Positions 24,221 through 35,340 of a stretch of 64,000 nt of DNA are shown one piece after another (positions within the stretch are counted from its first letter, which is position 1; every line of letters begins with the position of its first letter). This DNA comes from Oxytricha trifallax (taxonomy: Eukaryota > Ciliophora > Spirotrichea > Sporadotrichida > Oxytrichidae). The notes under the pieces were generated by a model, which was given only the letters and a program-made list of their open reading frames with translations, did not search any database and had not been told where the DNA came from. The position numbers were made by a program, and so were the translations under genes. The DNA lies in the NCBI GenBank assembly GCA_000711775.1, contig ARYC01000786.1, forward strand, positions 48,216-112,215, read 5' to 3'.

Positions 24221-24765
24221 TTTAGTTTTCTGATATATTTTATTATAATAATGATAAAATCTACCTAGATAAACTAATATAATAGTGTATAAGACACTCT
24301 GGTAGATTCTTTGCTGAGAGGTAAGAAAATTAACTAACCATAAAAGACTGTAAGTTGACATATTTTATGAGAATTTTATACATTTTAGTAAATTAAAATA
24401 CTCCTAATGAAGTTTTGTTTCTCTAGGAGGTCCTCCAAATCAAGTTTGAACTTAATTTGGAGGTAAAGTTATTAAACATTTTTAAATTTAATATGCTCCT
24501 AATTAAGTTTTAACCTTAAAATTTAACTCCTAATAAAGTTTGAACTTAATTTGGAGGACCTCCTAAAATAATTAAACATTATTAGGAGCAATTTAATGGA
24601 GAAAGTTTGATAATAATGGAAATCAATCTGTGAAACTTGGAGCAAGTTTTTCAATGCTTCTCCGTATATCTTTTCAAGGCTGACCTCCAAGTGGATCTCC
24701 CTATTTAGTAGTAAAATTTTAGTAAGTTTAGAATGGATATCCATAATTTTAAATTTCATTAACAT
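24217..24765 (-). CDS. TBE small basic protein, 182 aa
   Basis: ATG 24765 to TGA 24217-24219, visible only when TAA/TAG are read as glutamine. The TGA overlaps the ATG of the zinc-finger/kinase gene (ATGA). The protein is Leu/Ile/Lys-rich (MKFKIMDIHSKLTKILLL, then LLQVSQIDF, FRRSSKLSSNFIRS, LEDLLEKQNFIRS). The same frame is open over its whole length in TBE 3 (61180-61719, also ending in ATGA) but broken in TBE 2. That conservation argues for coding. Part of it overlaps the palindrome AGGAGGTCCTCC and repeated ATTAGGAG blocks. At about 22 kDa and basic it is a good fit for the 22-kDa TBE ORF, though I cannot prove the correspondence. No motif is recognised. Confidence 0.75.
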
Positions 24766-24785
24766 TTATAGAAACTGGAAGCAAG

Positions 24786-25576
24786 ATGGAGTCTATGAAT
24801 GATGCAATGAAGAGAATTTAATCTCAAGATTTAATAGGAAAATTCAGAAGTAAAGAAGATCTTTACAGATACTTGGTATAGCAAGGTAAGTTTTCACTTA
24901 TAACTAACTTATTAACCATAGTTGGATTGTTCTTGCCAACACAGGAGGGAACAAAAATATCATTCTTAAAAGCATTGTTAAGTGAAGAGAAAAAAGCTTT
25001 TAAGTCTAATGAAATTAGGATGATAGAGATACCTAACTACCCTGAAATATCAGTGACAAACCTATATGACGATGCTATGAGTGATCCGGACGTAGCTCTC
25101 TACCTTCCATCAAAGCTACAGCTCTCTAATAAGTTGCCAGAGAGAAACTTCTTCTTTGGTGTTCTTGCAACTCTGAAACCTGAGTACTTAAATGAAGTTA
25201 TTTAAGAAGCTCATAAGAAACGATACAGCATCTCTCCTGAAGAAAAAGAGAAGCAAGGTATTAAAATAAGTGATACCTGGCTGTAGGAACTTTAAAAGCA
25301 TCCTTTCATCTCAAGTAAGCTTAGTCTTCTAACTTTATAGAAAAACCTGGTACTGCTATATACTTGATGAAAGAGCGCAGCAAATTAAACAGAGAGAGAA
25401 AGTCTCAAGTAAAACATGAATTGAGTAAGAGGCTCTTCAAAGATTTATAAAAGCCAGAAGAGATGAACATAGATGCAGGAGCTGGCACTAAGAGAAGAAA
25501 CATAGGCCCTAGCAAGCCCTAAGAGGAAGAAAAGAAAGAGAAGCCAAATCCCTTTACGGGCAAATTTAATATGTGA
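24786..25576 (+). CDS. TBE accessory protein, two small introns, 242 aa
   Basis: ATG 24786 opens MESMNDAMKRIQSQDLIGKF. A 36-nt intron (24886-24921, GTAAGTTTTC...ACCATAG) is needed to join it to the long middle part (LPTQEGTKISFLKALLSEEK). A 26-nt intron (25315-25340, GTAAGCTTAG...TTTATAG) restores the frame to a Lys/Glu-rich tail (FKDLQKPEEMNIDAGAG, TKRRNIGPSKPQEEEKKEK) ending at TGA 25574-25576. Both introns are inferred from frame and splice signals; the matching sites are kept in TBE 3, and the second donor is mutated in TBE 2. The gene diverges from the 182-aa ORF with only 20 bp between starts and converges on the transposase gene with 6 bp between stops. The function is unknown. Confidence 0.75.
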
Positions 25577-25582
25577 ACTTAT

Positions 25583-26644
25583 TCATTCATTTAAATCTAA
25601 AACTTATTTATATACACAAAATCTCCCTTCTCTTGCGCATACTTTAGCTTTATCATCGCTGACTCTCTTAGCAGCACTCTTAATAAAATCTACTGTATCT
25701 ATCTTTAAATCATGCATCAGATGGTAGAGCAGCAATTTCTTATAATGACCTTTCAATAACCCCCAATATAATTCAATTCCATTGAACTAAGGGCTGTAAG
25801 GAACATTAAATACAGGTGTTATGTTTAGCCTTTCATATTCCTTCCTTGAGTCTTTAGTTTTATGAACTGATAAGTTATCATCGAACAGAATAATCTCTTA
25901 GTCAGCGTACTTATCTATGAGTTATTGAAGAACTAATATTAACTTATATTATTCAGTCTTTATAGAGCGAGGGTGGATAACATAAGTCTCTAGGCCACTA
26001 TCTTCACTGATTCCACCAAGGATTGCATGAGTTTATATCTTAACTTTTTAGTCATAAACTTCTATATTACTATACCTCTTGTACCAAGACCTTGATATAA
26101 ATGTATTGAATGTAAATACAGCTTCATCAGCGTGTATGAACTTTATATTATGCTCTTAAGACCTCTGCATTTAATCGAATATATATATTTAATATTAAAT
26201 TATCTTATAAAATGGAACATTAAAGTCAATCACTCTCTTAATGCGATTGACTGTCTTGTAAGATATTCCATTCTTTTTATATATGTTTGCTATAGATTAA
26301 GCAGAGATGTGAAGCTCAGGAAATTGGCGATGAAACATCACAGCTCTCTAGGCCAGAGAGAAGTGAGCCCAGTATTTAAGAGTCTTATCATTAATTAGAT
26401 AATCGATATGATGCTGCTAAAATTTTAAGGGTCTCTTAGGCTTAGAATTAAGATGCTATCTCTTTAAATTCAATGCTAATAGACAGTGTGACCTAACAGT
26501 AGCAGGAGATTTATGGAGCAGTCTTGCAATAGATGTGTAATTTAGAATAGGTCTGAGTTGATCACTATAATCATTACATCCATAACGCAACTTAAACAAT
26601 AAATCTATATATTCACTGTCATAAACTGATCCCAAACATCGCAT
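25583..26644 (-). CDS. TBE DDE transposase (42-kDa type)
   Basis: 353 aa from ATG 26644 to TGA 25583-25585, uninterrupted in code 6. The N-terminal half has helix-turn-helix-like blocks (YTSIARLLHKSPATVRSHC, then SIANIYKKNGISYKTVNRI). The catalytic domain shows D in HADEAVF, D in LFDDNLSVH and E in NGIELYWGLLKGHYKK, with spacing like the IS630/Tc1/mariner DD(34)E group. The start codon lies just inside the right terminal repeat, so the promoter must be within or beside that repeat. In Oxytricha TBE transposases have been implicated in genome rearrangement during macronuclear development. All catalytic residues are present, so it may be functional. Confidence 0.95.
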
Positions 26645-26785
26645 ATTTTCACTTAAATTACTGATATTTAAACCATTAACCCCTACATAAACCCTACTAA
26701 AACCCCAATAAAGTATGCACTAATAGTCTACTTTTATCTATCAAAAACTCAATCAAACTACTGAAAGGGTTTTGGGGTTTTGATT

Positions 26786-29700
26786 ATATATTCTATGATC
26801 ATAACAATATTTAAAATAAGTTTCTGTACTTATTAAAGAGTTGAAAAAGAGTACTTATAATTTATTTTAAGTTTTCAGAATTTCATAATTTATAAGCTAA
26901 ATCTCTATAATAATATTCTTAATTTTGAAAAAACTGACATTTACTTACAATTAACATAATCAAATCAATTAATTTGTATTAGAAATAAATTATAAAGACA
27001 TAAATAATTTTTAAATAAAGAAAAAAAGAGGAGAAACAATATATTCAGTTAAAGTATTTTTAATAATAGAGTAAATGTAAAGTCTTGAAGAAAAGTTTAA
27101 GATTTACATTCTTAACTATATTGATTAATGAAGCCTCAACCATAGCTGCATCTTTTACCAGTCTCTATGTTTTAAAGGAATGTAATACTATCACTAAATA
27201 CGATTGAGAATGATTACACCATTGGGCGAGATGCCTGTGAATCATGATTTAGAATAATAGAGTATCAAGAATAAATTTAAACTAAATTATAATAGCATTC
27301 TATCTTCATAGAAATTGGATGATGCTAATTGGAAATCGACTTGAGCCCTCCTCTGTAGCTGAATGATAATCAAAACAAACATTTAAGGATAAAAATGAGT
27401 GAAGCAGAAAAACATAACTAGAATTAGAAAAAGTAGTCTTTAGTTATATCCAATTCTCCTCTTACTTTACAATAGAGAAACATACAAAATTTTTACTTTT
27501 TCTAAAAATAAAATTAAATCCAGTAAAGATGAATTTGAAGACTTAGATAAAATCATTAATGAAGATTATAAAATTTAATTAATGCTTTGGATATATTTAT
27601 CAGCTTGAAAGCAATCCATACAATTATTCCATAAAGTTAATCATAATCAGAATTAGCTCAAGAAAAGATAATTCTCCAACTAAATGTCATTCCGAAAATA
27701 CGTTGCTTCTCTTAATTTTAGATTAAAACTCAATAACATGTATGCATAATTTATTAAGATTATAATAATTATGTTAAAATCTAATGGTATCTTAGACTAT
27801 TCATGCTCTAAGTAGCGTTTTCAAGGCCCAAATTTATTGCAATATAAGCTTGAAAAGGAATTCCAAGTTCTTGTATAAATTAGTTTTCTTGAATAAGATT
27901 GTTTTACAAATAGACAAAAAAACAAACATATTCAGAATAACTAGAAAAGCAGAGTATAATTGATTTAATATTTGAAAATGTCTAATTACTGAGTACCTTT
28001 GTTAATTAAATTAATTACACTATTGCGCCTATATTTATATATATTTCTTATATCATTACCCCACCTAATGATAATCTAAGCAATTATATATAGTTTGATT
28101 TTAGCTGTATCAAAAATTATATTCATTTAAACAATTACTAAAAGATTTAACATAAAAAACTAAAAAAATAGGATTTTATTTGTGTAACGTTAATGGTGTT
28201 TAGATGTTAAGTCAATTGTGAATCTTAGATATTCATATAAATTTAATCTTAAACAATAGAAAACACATATTTTTAGTATGAAAATGAAGATCTAAATATA
28301 TTTGAAAAATTGATCATTTGAGAAAGTACAGTAACTGCTTTAATGAATTTATATGCCTATCTCATGAATTTTAAGCTATAATATCAATTTGCTAATAAAA
28401 TATAGCAATTATATTGCTTTAAATTGGAAAGACATTAGGAAAATTCATATTTATTGCATACTGATATTCTCTCATTTATATTGAATTTTTCTTCTTTATA
28501 TTTATTCAAACTTTATCTTTATAATTATATTGCTAAACAAATATAAATTATCAATGATTAATGTAAATAAATTATAAATTAGGCAGTGCTTGATTGAAAA
28601 TGAAGTTAAATACTTGAAAAATCAACAATATTCTTAAATCAATATAGCTTAAATAGCAATAAACTCTGTAAATACTAGCAATATTAGCATCATTCAATAT
28701 TCTATCATGCTCTCTTGAAATAGGGGAAGCAAATAAAATATTTTAATTTAACTAATAGTTAAATATACTATTAAATCATTAGAATCTTTGAAATTAGAGA
28801 AATTAATTGAATTTATATACAATAAAAGATATACACAATCTAAATTATATTGATAGAAGAATCATTGCTTTTAATTGAAAGACTTTTAGATAATCTAAAT
28901 ATTTTATTATTAATATTATCTCTACATTTTCAATTCAAAAAACTTAGATAAGATTAAATCAATAATAAATAATTTAAGTGGAAAGTTTTTAGACGGAAAA
29001 AATATAGTTTAAAACAGCAATCATCTTAATTTTATGCTATATTTTAGATTTTTTTATATATATATATTTTTAAACACATTCAGAAATACAAAACAAATAG
29101 TTAGATAAATTGAAGATTCAATAAAGTACAGAAATATTAAAATCGGAAAAATCTGAATTATATTGATGAAATGAATATACATGTGGACAATAAGTAGAAT
29201 AATTACAAAGCAGACTAATTTTTCATTTTGAATATATATTTAATTCAGTATTCAATCTATTACAATTAATCTAATTTCTAATACTATCCTTTCTCCTTAT
29301 TATTTTACATAATTATTTATAGACAATTCTTCATATGCATTTTCTTTATTTCAGTTAATATACAAATGGAAATACAGACAAGCTGACTAAAAATCTGATA
29401 ATCATTGTGACAACTTATTTTATTGCTTGCTAAACCTAGCCTTATGATAAATAGTCTCATTCTAAATATTAACGAGTAAAACAATAGAAGCGAAGAGCTT
29501 TGCTGAGTTATACAATGCACAATTTCAGTTCATTCTTTAAGGTTAAAAAGAGTAAGATGCTTGTTAATAAAGAATATAACTATAAAATATTTAAATTTAT
29601 TGTAAGTCTTACATTTATTCAGTTAAAATGGATGTAATTCAAATAAGAAAATAAAAAATATATATATTACTTATTTATCATATTTAATAATGATGAAAAT

Positions 29701-30636
29701 GTCTGAGATGTCAATGATACAGCATTTCATTAAAATTACTGACTATAAATTGATTGAATACACAAATTCCTAGAGTTATTTATCATAAATAGAGATCATT
29801 TTTTCCCCTTTAAATATGGTTTGAATTAATGGCTTTTAATTAATTTACCCACGGTAGAATCATTAATTATATGAGAAAAATAAATACTAAGTAATAATAC
29901 AAAATAGATAAAACTTTAGGTTCGATTTATCACAGATGATAATGGTATTAGTAGCAATGTTATATTATTTGTTAGGATTTGTTGTTTGTATTAATAATTT
30001 TATTATCCTTTACCTTTTCCTAATATACGAGAATCATAAACTATTAGGTTTGATAAAAGCTTCATTTATTTATTATTTTCTGAGTAAAATTTATTAAGGT
30101 GATTCGGGTTGTAAAATCGACTAGAAAAAGTCTAGTCTGTGTATTGTTAATTTTTTTACTATTTGATATATTATTAGAAATGTAGAATTTTTTGTGTAAA
30201 ATCTTTGCCTTTAAGTTTTAATAAAATATCCTCTATTTGAACATGAACTTAATAATTTGGCTACATATTTTAATGTAATTTTATAGTTTCATACTCCATT
30301 AAAAGTAAGATTTAATGGAAAAAAGATGAAAATAGAGCATATCTCTCAAATTTACCTCACAAAACTCTAGCTATATAGCAACTCATGAGTCTTGATGTTT
30401 GGTAGTTATGTATATGATAAAGATAAAAATATACTTCATCATAAACTAAAGATAAGTCATTTTATAATGAATAAGCATAAATAATTTTAATATGTATTAA
30501 TGATAATTTATCCAAGGTATTTATTTATATTCAATACCAACTAATTATTTTAGTTTTTCAATAAAAATTCTTTATTTAATTTTAACTGTCTCGTTAATAT
30601 ATTTATAAATTATTCAGTGAAGCTAATATCTTCAAT
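26786..30636. other. AT-rich DNA without supported features
   Basis: Very AT-rich throughout. I found no inverted-repeat element, conserved frame or known motif. Scattered frames of 40-70 codons are no longer than expected by chance with one stop codon. Confidence 0.4.
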
Positions 30637-30661
30637 TGAATCTAACAACTCACTCAATTGA

Positions 30662-31333
30662 TCCTATCATTACTAGTAATATAACAATTGGAGATAGTGG
30701 CTAAACATTACTTCCTATATTTTTGGGCTAATAAATTAATCAAAGCAGCTCTAAATTCAAGAAAGTAATGCCTCAACATTGAACAGTTCATTTCATCCCA
30801 ACATGGTGCTAATTCGATTTCATGGGGTAACACAAATCAAGCCATCAATTCAGAAATAAGACTTCAAATCTTACAATGGCCTTTTAAATCCTATTTACGA
30901 TAATTCTCATTTTAACTATCTAAATGTGTAAATTAAAACATAAATATAAATGATGAAAACCTTGCACACAATTTACAATTTTGAATAAATATATTAATAA
31001 AATAGTTTACTCAATAGTAAAAAATTGATAGAATCTGTGCATGACAATTTGACTAGGTGGACCCTTTACCACATCAAGATACCAATGTCGCTAAGAATAA
31101 GTGTAAACATAAATAATGCATTTAACTTCAATTGGGGGGGCGTGTTTTATAGTTAGTAAGCAAGTTTCATGAAGTTAGAATAAAGTGATCGGAAATATTT
31201 AAAGACCCAAATGACAGATAATAATCACAATAGCACAAAATGTACTTGGGTATCTTGGTTGTTTCACTCAGTGATACACTACGAAATGTAAGTTATTAAC
31301 ATATACTATGATATTGATATTTATTTTAAATGA
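30662..31333 (+). other. 223-codon open frame, candidate gene segment
   Basis: Between TGA 30659-30661 and TGA 31331-31333 one frame is open for 223 codons in the ciliate code, in DNA of raised GC. It reads QWLNITSYIFGLINQSKQ, LNSSFHPNMVLIRFHGV, then NAFNFNWGGVFYSQQASF and NSTKCTWVSWLFHS. A run of seven G at about 31135 falls within the Gly-Gly codons and does not break the frame. The length is improbable, though not impossible, for random DNA of this composition. A second frame (30640-30984) is also open for 114 codons. No family is recognised. Likely MDS material; the boundaries are unknown. Confidence 0.4.
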
Positions 31334-31868
31334 ATCAAAATTGTTTAACAATGCAATTATTCATATGAATAATTACATTAAATGGCAAAGAATTTCATAA
31401 TTATATAGATAAATAGATCAAATATGCCAACAAATAACCATGTGCTAATGCTCATATTGATGATCTGAATTTATTATAAATTATTATAATATTTTTTATA
31501 GAAAAATAAAGTATAGGTTTTATATTTTATTCATTATTGCTGATATAGATTTGATTAAGATTTCTCTTAAAAACAATGGATTGACACTTTGAGATATCAA
31601 TAGAGACATTGCTAGTTGCAATTTGTATTTTAAAAGTGAAAATTAAAGGTTCTTTATATTTAAAAGACCTCCATTTAAACGTATTCTAATATTACACAAC
31701 TAAAAATGATATGACTATATATTAAATTATTAGGAATATTTTAAAATGCAGAATTTTATTGATGTTAACATAGCTCAAATTAAAAATTAGCATTAACAAA
31801 ATAGAAAACATAAATTAAGCCAATATAAAACTAAATAGAAACATTTAGCCTTGATAACACATTCATGA

Positions 31869-32043
31869 TCATAAAATGTCAATATTATTGGAAGCGATAA
31901 CTTAGGATTACAAAATGAAAATCTATATGAAAATGCTTTAAGTGATAAAGACAACATTTATGAAGACTTACCAATAAAAGCTCTTTCTAAAACTTACACA
32001 GATTGGTATTTCCACAATTCTTGCAACATTAATATTAACTCTT
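31869..32043 (+). other. coding-like segment directly upstream of an inserted element
   Basis: The frame follows TGA 31866-31868 and reads IIGSDNLGLQNENLYENAL, DKDNIYEDLPIKALSKT and TDWYFHNSCNI, with the acidic/polar composition of a real protein. It runs straight into the left end of the 32044-33845 element. With the element and one target duplication removed, it continues in frame for about 18 more codons (from about 33854) to a TGA near 33901. This is a candidate MDS interrupted by a transposon. Confidence 0.4.
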
Positions 32044-33845
32044 AGACCCCCCAAAAAAAACATGTCCCGAATCGTTAAATTTCTTACGAAATCAGAAAAA
32101 ATTTTTCGCATCATAAATCATAATCAAAAGACCGATAAAAATAAGCATGATTAATTTATCCGATAAAATAATCGGATTTCTTATCTCCACATTCTATAAT
32201 TGAACAAATACATTTGATTTGGAAAAAATCTTATAATTAATTATTATTTTTAATTTTTTTTGTCAGTTAACTTTCTGGAAACCTACACAATATGCTATTT
32301 AGTCTATAAGAATTCAAAAATCATCTTGACTTTATAATTGGATGAGATATTTAATTTTTCGTAAAAGCAAGATAATTAAATTTAAATTTAAAGTGAATTT
32401 TTCATTTGATTATTATATCAGAAATATATTATTTTTCTCTCCTATCGAAGCAAATTGTGCTGCCAATTTTATTTTTACCCCAGCATTTTTTAAGTTTTTA
32501 TCTAAACGTAACATACTGTCTAGGTTTAAAAATTTAATTTCCAACGTTTTTTTGTATATAAATATATCTATATGTTTTATTTATCTTCCCCAAATAGAAT
32601 GAATACCTGCAAAAATGTAATTGATAAACAAATCAGATTGAATTAAATTATAAAACTAGGATAAATTAAATTAATTAATGAAAAAATTTTATTGTAAATT
32701 TTTCTCATTAAAATTATTATTAATATATGATTTTTATTTGCTAAAATAATGGTTTTGTATTCAACAATAGGAAACTTTTATTATAAATTACTTAGCTAAA
32801 CTTTAGATTTAATCTAAATCTTAGCATGTATAGAATACTAAACCAAGCTTGTTTCTATATACATTTATAACATGTACGAAAGCAAATTAAAGTAATTTCT
32901 ACTAGCTATTATTAAGTCATATAGAGCAGTTCTTATATAATGTGCCTTAGACAATAAATTGCGAAAGATGAACTACAAAAATTCAGAGAATTTATAAATT
33001 CTAAGCACTTTTAATTTTAATTAAATTTAAATTATCCCGAGCTGAACTCTCGTGGATGGCCATTTTTTAATACTCTAATTAATATTTTATATTAAATTAT
33101 AAAATTTACTTTTATTTTGTTTTAGTATGATGTAATTATATTTCTATTTATAGGTTTTTATTCATTAATGAATTCAGTTTTCTTATTGTGTTTCATATAT
33201 TATTAAAAATTGTATTAATTGTGAAATAAACTTATTATATTTAAATTTCCTAAAATATTATAATAATTTTGATAAAAACATTTCAAAATAATTATAGATT
33301 TTATTTTAGCATGTCTATCATTATGAATTGTAAGTAACAGATTTATGTTTTTAGAACATTCAAAATGTTAAAATCAATTTTCAATTCAATTTTTATTAAT
33401 TCTATTCATTATTTCAAAAATCAATATACAAAAGAGTTTTGAAGCTGGTAAAATTCACAGCTAAATTAATATTTTAGTAGCATCAATATCTGTGGCAGGA
33501 ATGCAGTAAGTAACAATTATTTTTGAAATTTATAAATATTATTTACAAAATTGGTCGACTATTGATAAATTTAACTATTACTTAATGAGATATATTTATT
33601 TAATTTTTCGTAATTTGTATAAAATTTAACAATCATTTTTATATAGGCAGTTAATTTAATATTGAATAATAAAATACGAATTGTTTTCAATTATAACAAT
33701 AATTTTATGTTATTGGATTATAAAATCGGACATTAAAATTCGAATAAAATAATCTTCCCCATAAATAAGATTTTTAGGTGCGGAAAAAAGATTCGGATTT
33801 CGTACAAAATTTTTAACGATTCGGGAAATGCTTTCTAGGGGGTCT
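32044..33845. mobile_element. terminal-inverted-repeat DNA element, 1.8 kb, 8-bp target duplication
   Basis: The left end is AGACCCCCCAAAAAAAACAT followed by a block containing TCCCGAATCGTTAAA; the right end is its complement (TTTAACGATTCGGGA then GGGGGTCT). The inverted repeat is about 60 bp, with mismatches. TAACTCTT (32036-32043) and TAACTCAT (33846-33853) form an 8-bp target duplication with one mismatch. The tips (AGACCCC) and duplication length match the 5-kb Merlin-like element at 34782. No transposase is recognised inside; weak frames exist on both strands (for example minus-strand LEIKFLNLDSMLRLDKNL near 32500), so it may be a deletion derivative. Confidence 0.8.
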
Positions 33846-33853
33846 TAACTCAT

Positions 33854-34774
33854 AACCATTTAATGTCAATATCATAACTTATAGTTATGTAGTAGCATTT
33901 TGAAAACATCTCTTAGAATAATTTGATCGCATAAGACCAGGCTTATAAACTGTAGTTGCACTAAAGATCAATCGTTACCTTACTTTGCATTTTAATGGTG
34001 CTTGAAAACATTAATTAATTTTTGTGTACTGAAAAGGATATGATTGATATTGATATATTGCTAATAAATACATTTATTACAAATCATAAGTACCTACGAT
34101 GTCAAAATAATTAAAAGACGGATTTCAGTAAGAGAATCAATTAAAAGCAAACAGATTAAATTTTTATATAAGGTCATGATAAAATTGAGAATCCAAGTAG
34201 AGTCATTTTGAACTAGTTTTATCAAGTCAATATTAAATTCTAGATTTTCTGACTAATATTAAATTATGTTATGATTATATGAAAGTAGCAATAATAATAA
34301 TGATATTTAATACATATGAAACTAATAGAATTAGATAATCAAGAATTTGAAGTTGTAAAGGATCGTTACACTTATAAAAATGAACATGAATAAGATTATG
34401 TTTGGTAATAAACATGCACATAAATATAAGTAATATTATTATCATTATTTAATTATTTATTAGCTTTTACTTATTATATTATCCAATAAATCATGAGGAA
34501 AGTAATATTTAAACATATAGGAATTGATTTAATTAAACTTCTTTGTGTTTTATTATCGAAACTATATAAAAAGATTCTTAATTGAAATTGTTAGCATTCT
34601 CAAGTTAGAACAAAGGCGACTTTTAAGTAAAGACAGAATGTACCAAGTCACGTTCAATCGTTTTAAATTATTGAGTTAAATTTGAAGGGTAATTATTGAC
34701 AACATATATAATTTATTTAGTAAAATAATTGAATGATGTCCGATATTCGATATATATATACCTTTTCTTAATAA
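33854..34774. other. AT-rich DNA, short coding-like start
   Basis: The first 50 bp continue the frame interrupted by the 1.8-kb element. A further frame near 33900-34020 (AQDQAYKLQLHQRSIVTL) is plausible but short. The rest is AT-rich without features. Confidence 0.3.
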
Positions 34775-35154
34775 TTATTACAGACCCCCCCCCCAAAATC
34801 TGCAATTCGAATCTTTACATTGTTTTCGGGTTTTTATCCAGAAATCTAACAGGAAATCTTTAAAAAAATCGGATAAATTTTTGAAAGGAAAAAATATCTG
34901 ATTTATAAATGAGATATTTTTTAGTAACCATGAACCAATAAAGAAGACAATAAGTCGATAAATAATAATATTAAAAGAATTAATTATCATAACAGTCAAC
35001 AAATGGGAAATAAATTATATGATGATCTAATCAACAAAAATATATTAAAAATTAATGTAAAAAATTATTTTAATAACTATCATAAATATCTTTTATATTT
35101 ATTAACAAAAACTTATAAATAATTGTTGATAACCAAATAAATTATATGTACTTT

Positions 35155-35340
35155 TAATCGGTGAACGAGCACGGTGCGGAAGCTATTCTGTCCAGTATAT
35201 GGGTTTTCTACACCTGGTCCTTGGATGGATTGAGTTGGATGCCAAAAAATCAAAGCTTGAAACTTTCTTGTCTATCTATCTGGCTGGCCTAAGCCCCAGT
35301 ATTAATTTCCATACAGCTTTAAATAATAATAATAATATGT
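35155..35340 (+). repeat. GC-rich retroelement-like tail ending in (AAT)n
   Basis: A GC-richer block ends in GGCCTAAGCCCCAGTATTAAT, then about 20 bp later AAATAATAATAATAATATG. A related ending with the same order (TTTAAGCCTCAATATTAAT then AATAATAATAATATAAT) occurs at 53735-53802, and a fainter one at 55855-55900. Repeated endings with a short tandem tail are typical of LINE or SINE 3' ends. The body upstream is too short to classify. It lies inside the Merlin-like element, so it inserted after it or was carried by it. Confidence 0.5.

Larger units (their letters stand above)
22620..26782. mobile_element. TBE: TBE transposon 1, apparently complete
   Basis: The element is 4163 bp. Both ends read CAAAACCCCAAAACCC, i.e. 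spirotrich telomere repeat, followed by a terminal inverted repeat of about 140 bp that differs at only a few sites. The flanks are TTT on the left and ATT on the right; TBEs duplicate a 3-bp ANT target, so one flank has probably mutated. Inside are four frames that stay open in the ciliate code: zinc-finger/kinase (minus), a 182-aa ORF (minus), a spliced 242-aa ORF (plus) and the DDE transposase (minus). TBE1 of Oxytricha is known to be about 4.1 kb with 42-, 22- and 57-kDa proteins, which fits well. Confidence 0.97.

Noticed and set aside
31130-31145. G-run as the end of another GACCCC/GGGGTC transposon
   Set aside because: No partner end or target duplication was found, and the run fits Gly-Gly codons in the 223-codon frame.
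31042-31188. 48-codon frame reading VDPLPHQDTNVAKNKCKHK
   Set aside because: It looks coding but overlaps the much longer 223-codon frame; it shows how easily this DNA gives convincing short frames.
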